DNA from: UBA5314 sp964635975
Lineage (GTDB): Bacteria; Bacillota; Syntrophomonadia; Syntrophomonadales; Syntrophomonadaceae
Direction: 5' to 3'
Assembly: GCA_964635975.1 (NCBI GenBank)
Contig: CAZWPO010000006.1
Coordinates: forward strand, 62,001-126,000
DNA: 64,000 nucleotides
In this document: positions 27,016-33,864 of the stretch, piece after piece
Layout: every line of letters starts with the position of its first letter
Numbering within the stretch: position 1 is the stretch's first letter
Notes under the pieces: generated by a model
Databases searched by the model: none
What the model was told of the DNA's origin: nothing
Seen by the model: only the letters and a program-made list of their open reading frames with translations
Position numbers and translations under genes: made by a program

Positions 27016-28215
27016 TTATGAATGACATTCATCATGGTGCATATGCTCATGACATACAGAACCGGTTGATCTGAGTAAGCCCTGCAAATACTGCTCCGCA
27101 GCTATTTTTGCGTTACCTCTCGCACCTACTATTACTTCGATGCCCTTTTCATTAAAGATGTCAATCGCTCCTTGACCCATGCCGCCTGAGATGATAACTT
27201 TGACCCCCAGATCGTTCAAAAAATTGGGCAGGAACCCCGGCCTATGCCCGGGATTGGCTATAGATTGACTATCAATTATCTGCTGTTTCTCAGCTTCAAA
27301 TATATTGAAGTTGAGGCAATGTCCGAAATGCTCGGTTACCATATCATTTTCGCTTGCTACTGCTATCTTAAACATTTCTTTTTCCTCCGAATTCTCTAGT
27401 ATTTTTACCGCCTGATCAAGAGGTTCACTGTAATAGAGCTCTATAGTGCCGCTATCGCAGGCTTCTGCTATTTTAGGATCAATCGGCAGTTTTGCCATAA
27501 CTCTCAAATGATGCTTTTCAGCAATTTCATCTATGTGACTCTCGCCGAATATTTTATACTCTTTGTCGTTATCCGGGCATTTGAAATATGACATGTTTTC
27601 AACCAATCCGATTATCGGTATATTCATGATCTGAGCCATCTTAACTGCCTTGGTTACAATCATTGAAACAAGCTCCTGGGGTGAGGTCACCACAATAATC
27701 CCGTCAACCGGTATAGATTGAAAGACAGTAAGCGGTACATCCCCGGTCCCTGGCGGCATATCAATGAACATATAGTCGACATCGTACCATACAACATCAG
27801 TCCAGAATTGTTTTACTGCACCGGCCAGCATAGGGCCTCTCCAGATTACTGGGTCGGTGTCGTTTTCCAATAACATAGTGATTGACATTATATCAATGCC
27901 GCTTCGACTTTTAGCCGGCATAAGGCCCAGTGCATTAGCGCCAGCTCTTTCTTTGATGCCAAAGGCTTTGGGTATGGAAGGCCCGGTGATGTCAGCATCC
28001 AGAATGGCAGTATTATATCCTTTTCTTTTCATGGCTACCGCCAGCAGCGAGGTAATTAGCGATTTGCCGACCCCCCCTTTACCGCTGACAATTCCAATTA
28101 CCTTTTTGATATTACTGAGTTCATGAGGTCGTTCGGATAGATCCTTTTTTTGCTCTTTTCTGTCAGCACAATCTTCACTACAAGTGCTACAGCTCTGATC
28201 ACATGTCTCGCTCAC
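27016..28215 (-). CDS. Mrp/NBP35-type ATPase fused to a NifX-like domain
   Basis: This 399-residue protein has an N-terminal cysteine cluster (CDQSCSTCSEDC) like NBP35. Next comes an Mrp ATPase with the deviant Walker A GIVSGKGGVGKSLI, DADITGPSIPKAFG, and FIDMPPGTGDVPLTVFQS. From about residue 285 a NifX/NafY-type domain follows (FKIAVASENDMVTEHFGHC), ending in a His/Cys tail (CHEHMHHDECHS). Mrp proteins carry Fe-S clusters, and NifX-like domains bind metal cofactors. The usual central CPxC is altered here to CPDN, losing one cysteine. The start is GTG at 28215 behind AAAGGAG. A 43-residue gene ends 12 bp upstream. Confidence 0.88.
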   Translation of the reverse strand: MSETCDQSCSTCSEDCADRKEQKKDLSERPHELSNIKKVIGIVSGKGGVGKSLITSLLAVAMKRKGYNTAILDADITGPSIPKAFGIKERAGANALGLMPAKSRSGIDIMSITMLLENDTDPVIWRGPMLAGAVKQFWTDVVWYDVDYMFIDMPPGTGDVPLTVFQSIPVDGIIVVTSPQELVSMIVTKAVKMAQIMNIPIIGLVENMSYFKCPDNDKEYKIFGESHIDEIAEKHHLRVMAKLPIDPKIAEACDSGTIELYYSEPLDQAVKILENSEEKEMFKIAVASENDMVTEHFGHCLNFNIFEAEKQQIIDSQSIANPGHRPGFLPNFLNDLGVKVIISGGMGQGAIDIFNEKGIEVIVGARGNAKIAAEQYLQGLLRSTGSVCHEHMHHDECHS

Positions 28216-28227
28216 TTTGACGCTCCT

Positions 28228-28359
28228 TTACAAATATTTTTTAGCATCTTGAAGAAACTGCCCAGCAGTTTCTTTCACTACACTGTAATGAGATGGGGGA
28301 TTAGAATCCATTGTATGGCGGCTTATTAGGAATCCGACCGTTTTTGAAGTTGTATACAC
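28228..28359 (-). CDS. small conserved-looking protein, 43 residues
   Basis: A GTG at 28359, seven bases after GAGG, opens a 43-codon frame. It encodes MYTTSKTVGFLISRHTMDS, then NPPSHYSVVKETAG, and ends QFLQDAKKYL. It ends 12 bp before the GTG of the Mrp-NifX gene, on the same strand. The peptide looks soluble and well balanced in composition. I do not recognise a family. The inverted repeat at 28252-28274 lies inside it. Confidence 0.5.
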   Translation of the reverse strand: MYTTSKTVGFLISRHTMDSNPPSHYSVVKETAGQFLQDAKKYL

Positions 28360-28439
28360 CTTTTCGCCTCGTTATACAGAGTCGTTATTCGCTTCAAGAA
28401 TCATCTGCAACCGATGTGTTCTACACCGGGCTTTTATTA

Positions 28440-29321
28440 TCATAGTTTTGATCCTTCGCCGTCCTGGAATAAAACCGATATGGTTTTTTCAAAAACCTCA
28501 CGGGCGGCCCGCCCGGCCGCGCAATCTATATCAACAATTGTCTGGCCCCTGTTTACAGCCGTTACTGCCAGGGTGTCATAGGGAATCATACCGGCCATAG
28601 GCAGTTCGTTTTGCCAGCAAAATGATACTATTCTTTCCGTGTTGCCCAGGTTGGTATCATATTTGTTGACACAAACAGCAATTTTTGTCTGGAATCCTCT
28701 CGCAGTTTTGATGATGCGTTCCATATCACTTATTCCGGATACTGAAGGCTCTGCAACTATCAGCACCATGTCCACCCCGCTCAGTGATGCAATAACTGGA
28801 CACCCGATACCCGGTGATCCGTCGATAATAGCAATGTCTGACTCAATGATTACCGACCACATCTGTTTCTTAACTTCGGTAACCAAAAGGCCGGAGTTTC
28901 CACTGCCCGTTCTAAGCACGGCAGTTGAAAATACCGCGTCATTACGATACAGCATAAGTTCTCCAGCTACTGCCGGCTTGAGTGATACTGCCCCTACCGG
29001 GCAAATTGCTTCACAAACTCCACAACCTTCACAGGCATAGAAATCGACGGCATATCCATCATGTTTTACGATGGCATTAAAATGGCAGTGCTCCCGGCAG
29101 AGATCGCATTCCAGGCACAAATCCGCATCTATTTCCGCCTTGGGCATGCCATAATAATGAGTCCTTGTAGGTTCTGAATGCTGGCTAACGACCAGGTGCA
29201 GATTGGGGGCATCCACGTCACAGTCCGCATAGACTTTAGCCTGGGACAACTTGATGAAAGCACTTGCGATAGTGGTCTTGCCCGTTCCTCCCTTTCCGCT
29301 AAGGATTAACAGCTGTTTCAT
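28440..29321 (-). CDS. MinD-superfamily ATPase with inserted ferredoxin domain (first of a pair)
   Basis: This 293-residue P-loop ATPase has Walker A LILSGKGGTGKTTIAS and DCDVDAPNLH. An inserted two-cluster ferredoxin domain occupies about residues 60-115 (CLECDLCREHCHF and CEGCGVCEAICPVGA). AIIDGSPGIGCPVIASLSG follows as the ATPase continues. Such paired proteins are common in anaerobes near NifX-like genes and probably assemble or load a metal cofactor. Its start overlaps the previous gene by 23 bp, implying translational coupling. Confidence 0.88.
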   Translation of the reverse strand: MKQLLILSGKGGTGKTTIASAFIKLSQAKVYADCDVDAPNLHLVVSQHSEPTRTHYYGMPKAEIDADLCLECDLCREHCHFNAIVKHDGYAVDFYACEGCGVCEAICPVGAVSLKPAVAGELMLYRNDAVFSTAVLRTGSGNSGLLVTEVKKQMWSVIIESDIAIIDGSPGIGCPVIASLSGVDMVLIVAEPSVSGISDMERIIKTARGFQTKIAVCVNKYDTNLGNTERIVSFCWQNELPMAGMIPYDTLAVTAVNRGQTIVDIDCAAGRAAREVFEKTISVLFQDGEGSKL

Positions 29322-30150
29322 ATCCTACCTCCATAATCACCTGCTGCAGCAGGGAAGAGAATATATCCCTATATTCGTCCTTTTCTCTCGCTGCAATCAT
29401 TCCGTCAGAATTAAGCGTCCCCAGCTCTTTATCAAAGGGAATCTTGCCTAAAACCCGGATGCCCTTTTCTATACAATAATTCTCAGCCGGATTTTCATCC
29501 TCCAGGCATTTGTTAAGCACAACTCCATGCGGTTTGCCAAACAATTTAACCAGCTCGTAGACCATGTTCAGATTATGAACCCCAAACAAAGTGGGCTCAG
29601 CCACTAGTATACAAAAGTCCGCGTCCCTTACGCTTTCCATTACGATGCATGCACTACCCGGAGGACAGTCAATAAAAGTAATTCCTGCCGGGATATCTTT
29701 GAGCAGTTTCTTGATAATTGGGATGCCGGATGCTTCACCGATGTTTAGTATCCCGGTGCTTACCGCTACATTTTCAGAAATGCCCCTTTGAATCTCGCCA
29801 ATGTTTTTGTCCCTCTCCTTAAAGGCCTTTTCGGGGCAAAAGAGGGCGCACCCCCCACAGGAATGGCAAACTTCATCAAAAACCAATATATCATCATTGA
29901 TATAGGCCAGGGCATTGAACTTGCAGAATTCAACACATATTCGGCAGCCGCTGCATAGCGCCCCATCCACGGCGGGAATCTTAACAGATACCTTCTCTGC
30001 TTCAACACCCGTCGGATTGAAAAAAAGATAACCGTTCGGCTCTTCTACATCGCAATCAATATAACTGGATCGCCTGGCTGTTGCTGCTAGATTAACAGAC
30101 AGCAGGGTTTTCCCTGTGCCGCCTTTTCCGCTTAGCACAGCTATCTTCAT
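29299..30150 (-). CDS. MinD-superfamily ATPase with inserted ferredoxin domain (second of a pair)
   Basis: This 283-residue paralogue of the next gene downstream has Walker A AVLSGKGGTGKTLLSVNLA and DCDVEEPNGYLF. The inserted ferredoxin domain is CSGCRICVEFCKF and CHSCGGCALFCPEKA. FIDCPPGSACIVMESV and VLNKCLEDENP follow. The two proteins probably form a heterodimer, as the paired genes always run together. It begins 3 bp after the NifX-like gene and overlaps the following gene by 23 bp. The product is inferred to act on Fe-S or a related cofactor. Confidence 0.88.
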   Translation of the reverse strand: MKIAVLSGKGGTGKTLLSVNLAATARRSSYIDCDVEEPNGYLFFNPTGVEAEKVSVKIPAVDGALCSGCRICVEFCKFNALAYINDDILVFDEVCHSCGGCALFCPEKAFKERDKNIGEIQRGISENVAVSTGILNIGEASGIPIIKKLLKDIPAGITFIDCPPGSACIVMESVRDADFCILVAEPTLFGVHNLNMVYELVKLFGKPHGVVLNKCLEDENPAENYCIEKGIRVLGKIPFDKELGTLNSDGMIAAREKDEYRDIFSSLLQQVIMEVGYETAVNP

Positions 30151-30152
30151 GT

Positions 30153-30521
30153 TTATTGTCCTCCATGGCCATGAAGTCCTGGATGAATATCATCCAGGAG
30201 TGCCAGTTTCCCTTCATTAAATGCATCAATGTTTTCCTTGATAGAATCACTAATAGTCTTATAGATTTTTATTTGGGCCGCCTCTATAACCTTGGCAGCA
30301 TTCTCACCGCATCTGGGGGTAAGCAAAACACTGGCTTTGCCATCCACAATCACCTGGGCAGCTTTGATGCCTGCACCGCCCTGGCTGCTAGCAGCATTAT
30401 TATCCAAAAAAGCACTTGCTTTTAGCTCTGTATCATAAATAAGAAAATAAGGTGCACGTCCGAAGGAAATGCATATCGTAGATTCCATTGATTTGTCATC
30501 AACTGGCATGGCAATTTTCAT
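30153..30521 (-). CDS. NifX/NafY-family (dinitrogenase iron-molybdenum cofactor biosynthesis-like) protein
   Basis: This 122-residue single-domain protein carries the family start MKIAMPVDDKSMES. Its core has CISFGRAPYFLIYD, GGAGIKAAQVIVD and LLTPRCGENAAKVI, and its C-terminus is His/Gly-rich (GLHGHGGQ). These proteins bind iron-sulfur or iron-molybdenum type clusters. No nitrogenase structural genes are in the window, so a nitrogenase role is not implied. It lies 3 bp before the first MinD-ferredoxin gene. Other NifX domains are at 27016 (fused) and 43717. Confidence 0.87.
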   Translation of the reverse strand: MKIAMPVDDKSMESTICISFGRAPYFLIYDTELKASAFLDNNAASSQGGAGIKAAQVIVDGKASVLLTPRCGENAAKVIEAAQIKIYKTISDSIKENIDAFNEGKLALLDDIHPGLHGHGGQ

Positions 30522-30628
30522 TTTTTAGCCTCCGATCCACAAAATATATAAAGGTAACCGGGTACGAGTGTACCGGGATTGATTGATACATCTTCTTTGG
30601 CGCTAGAGTTTGCCCCTATAAGGCAAGG

Positions 30629-30997
30629 CTAATAATCCTCTCCGCGCTTCTGTTGGAGCCTGTGCTTGTTGCAGCCCCCACAATCACAGTATTCCTCCTG
30701 TCCATCACATAGCTGGTAATCTCCACCCTCAATCCTGAGCACTCTCCCATTTACCAGTGATTCAGCTAATTTTTTCCTTGCATCATTATAGATACGCTGC
30801 ACTGTGGTACGGGCAATGTGCATCCTATCCGCGCATTGTTCCTGAGTGAAATCTTGCAAATCAATCAAGCGAATGGTCTCATACTCATCAACGGTCATAA
30901 TCACGAAATGTTCTTGATTGAGCATACCGTTAATTGGTCCAAAACGATTGTTTTTGGGGGCATGACACACTTTTCTCCATTTTCTTGGCCTCGACAT
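30629..30997 (-). CDS. DUF134 (UPF0251) helix-turn-helix DNA-binding protein
   Basis: This 122-residue protein has a sigma-70 region-4-like helix-turn-helix (TQEQCADRMHIARTTVQRIYNDARKKLAE) and a C-terminal Cys cluster (CDGQEEYCDCGGC). The opening RPRKWRKVCHAP is typical of DUF134. Family members sit beside NifX/MinD genes and are presumed to regulate them, perhaps sensing a cluster through the cysteines. It is in the same minus-strand run as those genes. A paralogue at 43123-43509 heads the second cluster. Confidence 0.88.
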   Translation of the reverse strand: MSRPRKWRKVCHAPKNNRFGPINGMLNQEHFVIMTVDEYETIRLIDLQDFTQEQCADRMHIARTTVQRIYNDARKKLAESLVNGRVLRIEGGDYQLCDGQEEYCDCGGCNKHRLQQKRGEDY

Positions 30998-31054
30998 TTA
31001 TCAGATCACCCCATAACTAGTGAAAAATAAAGATTATAGCGCCTGCCTATCAGT

Positions 31055-31393
31055 TCAAGATAAGCTGGCTATTTGTCTGTTTACTATCGCGAGCTGGCTT
31101 TCCAACTGGGCCTTTTGTTCCTCCAACAGCTCTTTCTCGCTTTTTGATGGGTATGCATCGCTTGAAGGTGACGCATATCCACGTCTAAAGCCAAGCCCCA
31201 TCCCTCGGCATATACCAAGACCTATTCCAGCGCCCCGGCGTAAAGCTTTGCCGGGCAGGCAACGTTTTGAGAACAGCAGGCCCATACCCAAACCAGCTCC
31301 GCGGAACAGCATATTTTTACCATTGCAAGATCCAAGCCCTCTTCCACTCATTGCTCCTAGTCCCCAAGGACCGGTTCCATCTCTCCCTGGCAT
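31055..31393 (-). CDS. DUF5320 protein
   Basis: From the ATG at 31393 behind AAGGAGG, this 112-residue protein begins MPGRDGTGPWGLGAMSGRG, the typical start of DUF5320. A Gly/Arg-rich middle follows (GAGIGLGICRGMGLGFRRG), then a C-terminal coiled coil (KELLEEQKAQLESQLAIVNRQ). The function is unknown. Such proteins occur beside NifX, DUF134 and MinD genes in anaerobes. The frame continues upstream to 31438 without a better SD. Confidence 0.8.
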   Translation of the reverse strand: MPGRDGTGPWGLGAMSGRGLGSCNGKNMLFRGAGLGMGLLFSKRCLPGKALRRGAGIGLGICRGMGLGFRRGYASPSSDAYPSKSEKELLEEQKAQLESQLAIVNRQIASLS

Positions 31394-31511
31394 CTTTATT
31401 ACCTCCTTCGCGTCATAAGGTTTTCTGTCCATCAACAACCTTCCTAAGATTGTTCTGCAATTTGGGTAAACACTTTACCAGGAATAAAACCAGGGCTGAA
31501 TGCTCTACTAA

Positions 31512-31712
31512 TCAGTCAGTGTTTTTTCCAGGTGCTGGTGGTGCCGGATTGTTGCCACCAGGTCCCTGTGTTCCACGGCCTTTTCCATAGCCCCCGCCAT
31601 TTCCAGCAAATTTTCCGGATCCTTGACCACGTCTACCGCCCGCACATTTTCCCCGCCCAGCTCCAATGCCAGGCCCTCTACCTATCGGTCCTGTTCCATC
31701 TCTATTCGGCAT
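31512..31712 (-). CDS. short glycine-rich DUF5320-like protein
   Basis: This 66-residue protein begins MPNRDGTGPIGRGPGIGAG, matching the start of its neighbour, but lacks the C-terminal coiled coil. The rest is almost entirely Gly, Arg, Lys and Pro with one cysteine. GGAGG stands 7 bases before the ATG at 31712. It is the first gene after the promoter at 31857-31885. The role is unknown; such Gly-rich peptides may bind the cofactor or a protein partner. Confidence 0.65.
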   Translation of the reverse strand: MPNRDGTGPIGRGPGIGAGRGKCAGGRRGQGSGKFAGNGGGYGKGRGTQGPGGNNPAPPAPGKNTD

Positions 31713-31836
31713 AACCTCACCTCCCGGAGTCAAGTAATACTATAGTAATTTGTTACATTCAGCCCTTAATAGCGACTTAAAATCGTTGTATCAAGCTTAA
31801 TATGTTTCAGCCCTGCCCAGTTCTTGATCCCATATA

Positions 31837-31885
31837 TTGAGCATATGATCACTTACAGCTTAAATTTATTTCGGGCATATGTCAA
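31837..31885 (-). promoter_or_regulatory. promoter (a) with paired CATATG palindromes
   Basis: On the minus strand TTGACA (31885-31880), a 17-base spacer and TAAGCT (31862-31857) form a promoter for the DUF5320/DUF134/NifX run. CATATG-centred dyads lie at 31842-31847 (TGAGCATATGATCA) and 31876-31881, 34 bp apart. The same arrangement occurs at 32916 and 43533. Confidence 0.65.
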
Positions 31886-31990
31886 TAAAAAAGTCTGCAA
31901 ATATTATTACTAGTTCAATGGTTGGATTATCGTCGTCAGTCCATTCGCACAAAAATGAATTTCCCGCAGCAATGCTTCGTCACAGTGTAA

Positions 31991-32317
31991 TCAATAAGGT
32001 TTCCCAAGAGATATTTTCATTAATGTCCATATCTTACCATCAGTGCAATATTTTCCGGTTAAAACCTGCTGCATCTCATAAAGCAAATCCGGAGTGTCTA
32101 AGGCGGCGGCTAAATTACAGGAATTCTCAATCGTCAGGCAATCCGGGTTATCAAGGAGTTCGCTCATAATCAGAGCTTTTTCGCGAAAACGCAAATATTC
32201 ATCCTCCCCGTAACACTCATTGCGATCCATACAGCACAAACAGGCCGGGTGATACAAGGGATTCAAGAAACAACTTGACAGTGGACCTGAGAAAAAATCA
32301 CCTTCCTCATACTTCAT
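31991..32317 (-). CDS. small cysteine-containing protein of unknown function
   Basis: This 108-residue protein has an N-terminal cysteine group (SSCFLNP, HPACLCCMDRNEC) that could bind a metal or Fe-S cluster. A helical remainder follows (KALIMSELLDNPDCLTI, LLYEMQQVLTGKYC). I do not recognise a family. AAGGAGG precedes the ATG at 32317 by 9 bases. It lies on the same strand as the MinD/NifX run, upstream of promoter (a), and would be served by promoter (b). Confidence 0.6.
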   Translation of the reverse strand: MKYEEGDFFSGPLSSCFLNPLYHPACLCCMDRNECYGEDEYLRFREKALIMSELLDNPDCLTIENSCNLAAALDTPDLLYEMQQVLTGKYCTDGKIWTLMKISLGKPY

Positions 32318-32514
32318 ACGCCATGCCTCCTTTTCATGCCTTTAGCTACAGCCCTTCTATTATGATATATCCTTCCAAATATTATTGATAAATCCATTGG
32401 ATTCAAATACCGGATTATATACTACAATGCTACTTAGCATTGTTACCGCTCGGTAGTCTATTAAATCTACCAATTACTTATCCATACCGCATAGGCTGTG
32501 AAACTATCTGCTTT

Positions 32515-32697
32515 TCACCTGCTATGTCCTTCGTATCTGGGGCATCTATTTGCCTGCACATCAATTCCACAAGGGCAATACCAAGGGAAGCGTTTAGTTT
32601 TTTGAATATATTTAGTCCTTTTTGCCGCTGCACTTGCTTTAAGCCGCGCCCAGGTATTTGCAGTTCCCTGTCTGATGCTTTTAATCGTATTGAACAT
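32515..32697 (-). CDS. possible 60-residue protein, doubtful
   Basis: This short frame has a very basic N-terminus (KASAAAKRTKYIQKTKR) and a possible partial zinc motif (WYCPCGIDVQANRCP). The SD is poor. A second minus-strand frame over the same bases is open for about 70 codons without a start (it reads LNIFKKLNASLGIALVELMC) and is preceded by several stops. The stretch may be a decayed gene rather than an active one. Confidence 0.3.
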   Translation of the reverse strand: MFNTIKSIRQGTANTWARLKASAAAKRTKYIQKTKRFPWYCPCGIDVQANRCPRYEGHSR

Positions 32698-32915
32698 GTT
32701 TATCAGCTTCTTTCCACATTAGTTCAGCTGGTTATTACACCTGGGATTCACTGCTACCAAAAATCCTCAATTCGTTATGAGTCCACGTCTTCAACCTTTG
32801 CCACGACTTAATCTAAATCATGGGCCGGGATACCGGCTACTTCTAATACAGATGCAGTCGGGCATGCGGCTGACTCACTGCATTTTATACGGCATATAAA
32901 TATTTTATGCTCATT

Positions 32916-32964
32916 TTGAACATATGCTCAATTTAATAGTAAAAACATTTTCGACATATGTCAA
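32916..32964 (-). promoter_or_regulatory. promoter (b) with paired CATATG palindromes
   Basis: On the minus strand TTGACA (32964-32959), a 17-base spacer and TACTAT (32941-32936). TTGAACATATGCTCAA (32916-32931) covers the start region, and CATATG at 32955-32960 overlaps the -35 box, 34 bp away. It points toward 32697 and 32317. Confidence 0.65.
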
Positions 32965-33141
32965 TAATAAAATAGAGATATGGTCTATTTGGTGGGCTAA
33001 ACAATATGATAGCCTTCTATGCGTAGCATTTTGTCATCCTCTAATTTCTCCTGGTGTTGATTTCCCTCAAAGATTTGCTTTCACAAGCTTCAATATCATA
33101 TAATTTGAATACATACTAAATTTGGAAAATACAATATATTA

Positions 33142-33330
33142 GTACAGGTGTCTATCTCTTAAGGGAGATAGTTGAAAAGGGAAGCCGGTGCAAATCCGGC
33201 ACGGTCGCGCCACTGTAAGGAGGATGGCCCTCAAATAATGTCACTAGTAGATATGCTGCCGGGAAGACTTGAGGGTGCAGATGAGTCTGAGTCAGGAGAC
33301 CTGCCTGTTCTAAATCACCAGTCAAACCTA
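33142..33330 (+). promoter_or_regulatory. cobalamin riboswitch, first of a tandem pair
   Basis: The sequence carries cobalamin-aptamer landmarks: GGGAAGCCGGTGCAAATCCGGC, cut here as GGGAAGCCGGTGC and AAATCCGGC, then CGGTCGCGCCACTGTAA, and later GAGTCAGGAGACCTGCC. It senses adenosylcobalamin or a related corrinoid. A terminator at 33404-33438 follows. A nearly identical copy begins 326 bp downstream. Confidence 0.93.
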
Positions 33331-33403
33331 CGGTTGATAGGGGGGTGATGGTCCCACCATTTGGCGTTTATGATTCGCTTCGCCATATGGTCAAAAGCTA
33401 TCC

Positions 33404-33438
33404 AGCTCCTTCCGCGGTATGGAAGGGGCTTTTATTTT
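33404..33438 (+). terminator. expression-platform terminator of riboswitch 1
   Basis: AGCTCCTTCC (33404-33413) pairs with GGAAGGGGCT (33421-33430) with one G-U pair, followed by TTTTATTTTC. An ACCATTTGGCG/CGCCATATGGT hairpin at about 33355-33391 lies just before and may belong to the switching structure. Confidence 0.8.
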
Positions 33439-33468
33439 CAACATCAATTTTACTATGAATAATTTTGG

Positions 33469-33668
33469 AACAGGTGTCTATCCCTTAAGGGAGATAGGTG
33501 AAAAGGGAAGCCGGTGCAAATCCGGCGCGGTCGCGCCACTGTAAGGAGGATGGCCCTCAAACAACGTCACTAGTAGATATGCTGCCGGGAAGACTTGAGG
33601 GTGCAGATGAGTCTGAGTCAGGAGACCTGCCTGTTCTGATTGCAAGAAACCTACGATCGATAGGGGGA
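33469..33668 (+). promoter_or_regulatory. cobalamin riboswitch, second of a tandem pair
   Basis: It has the same aptamer landmarks as the first copy (GGGAAGCCGGTGC, TCGCGCCACTGTAAGG, GAGTCAGGAGACCTGCC) with only scattered base changes across the core. It is followed by its own terminator at 33721-33752. It controls the surface-protein and ECF operon in series with copy 1. Confidence 0.93.
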
Positions 33669-33720
33669 TGATGTTGAAGCATTCATGTATGTGTTTGCTT
33701 CTATGCTGCTTGAAAAATTT

Positions 33721-33752
33721 ACTCCCTCATTAAACCGGAGGGAGTTTTATTT
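33721..33752 (+). terminator. expression-platform terminator of riboswitch 2
   Basis: ACTCCCTC (33721-33728) pairs with GAGGGAGT (33738-33745), followed by TTTATTT. It lies about 110 bases before the start of the surface protein gene. Confidence 0.82.
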
Positions 33753-33864
33753 GCCAGACGCCAGGCCCATCTTTGAAATAAGGATGATACCTGAAGCAGC
33801 ATAACATCGGGAGGATACACGCAAAAGAACATTACGTTCAATTTAATAGGAGGAGGGATATGGC

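Noticed and set aside
28252..28274. AAGAAACTG/CAGTTTCTT hairpin as a terminator
   Set aside because: No T-run on either strand, and it lies inside a plausible small coding frame next to the Mrp-NifX gene.
30153..30521. evidence for nitrogen fixation from NifX-like genes
   Set aside because: No nifHDK or nifB/nifEN in the window; NifX-like domains are common in non-fixing anaerobes.
32440..32811. 123-codon open frame on the + strand
   Set aside because: No SD, unusual Cys/Pro/Ser-rich composition and no recognisable motif. It lies antisense to other weak frames, so a chance frame is more likely.
33142..33668. repeat array suggestive of CRISPR
   Set aside because: Only two long copies (about 190 bases) with cobalamin-aptamer landmarks; no short repeats, spacers or cas genes.
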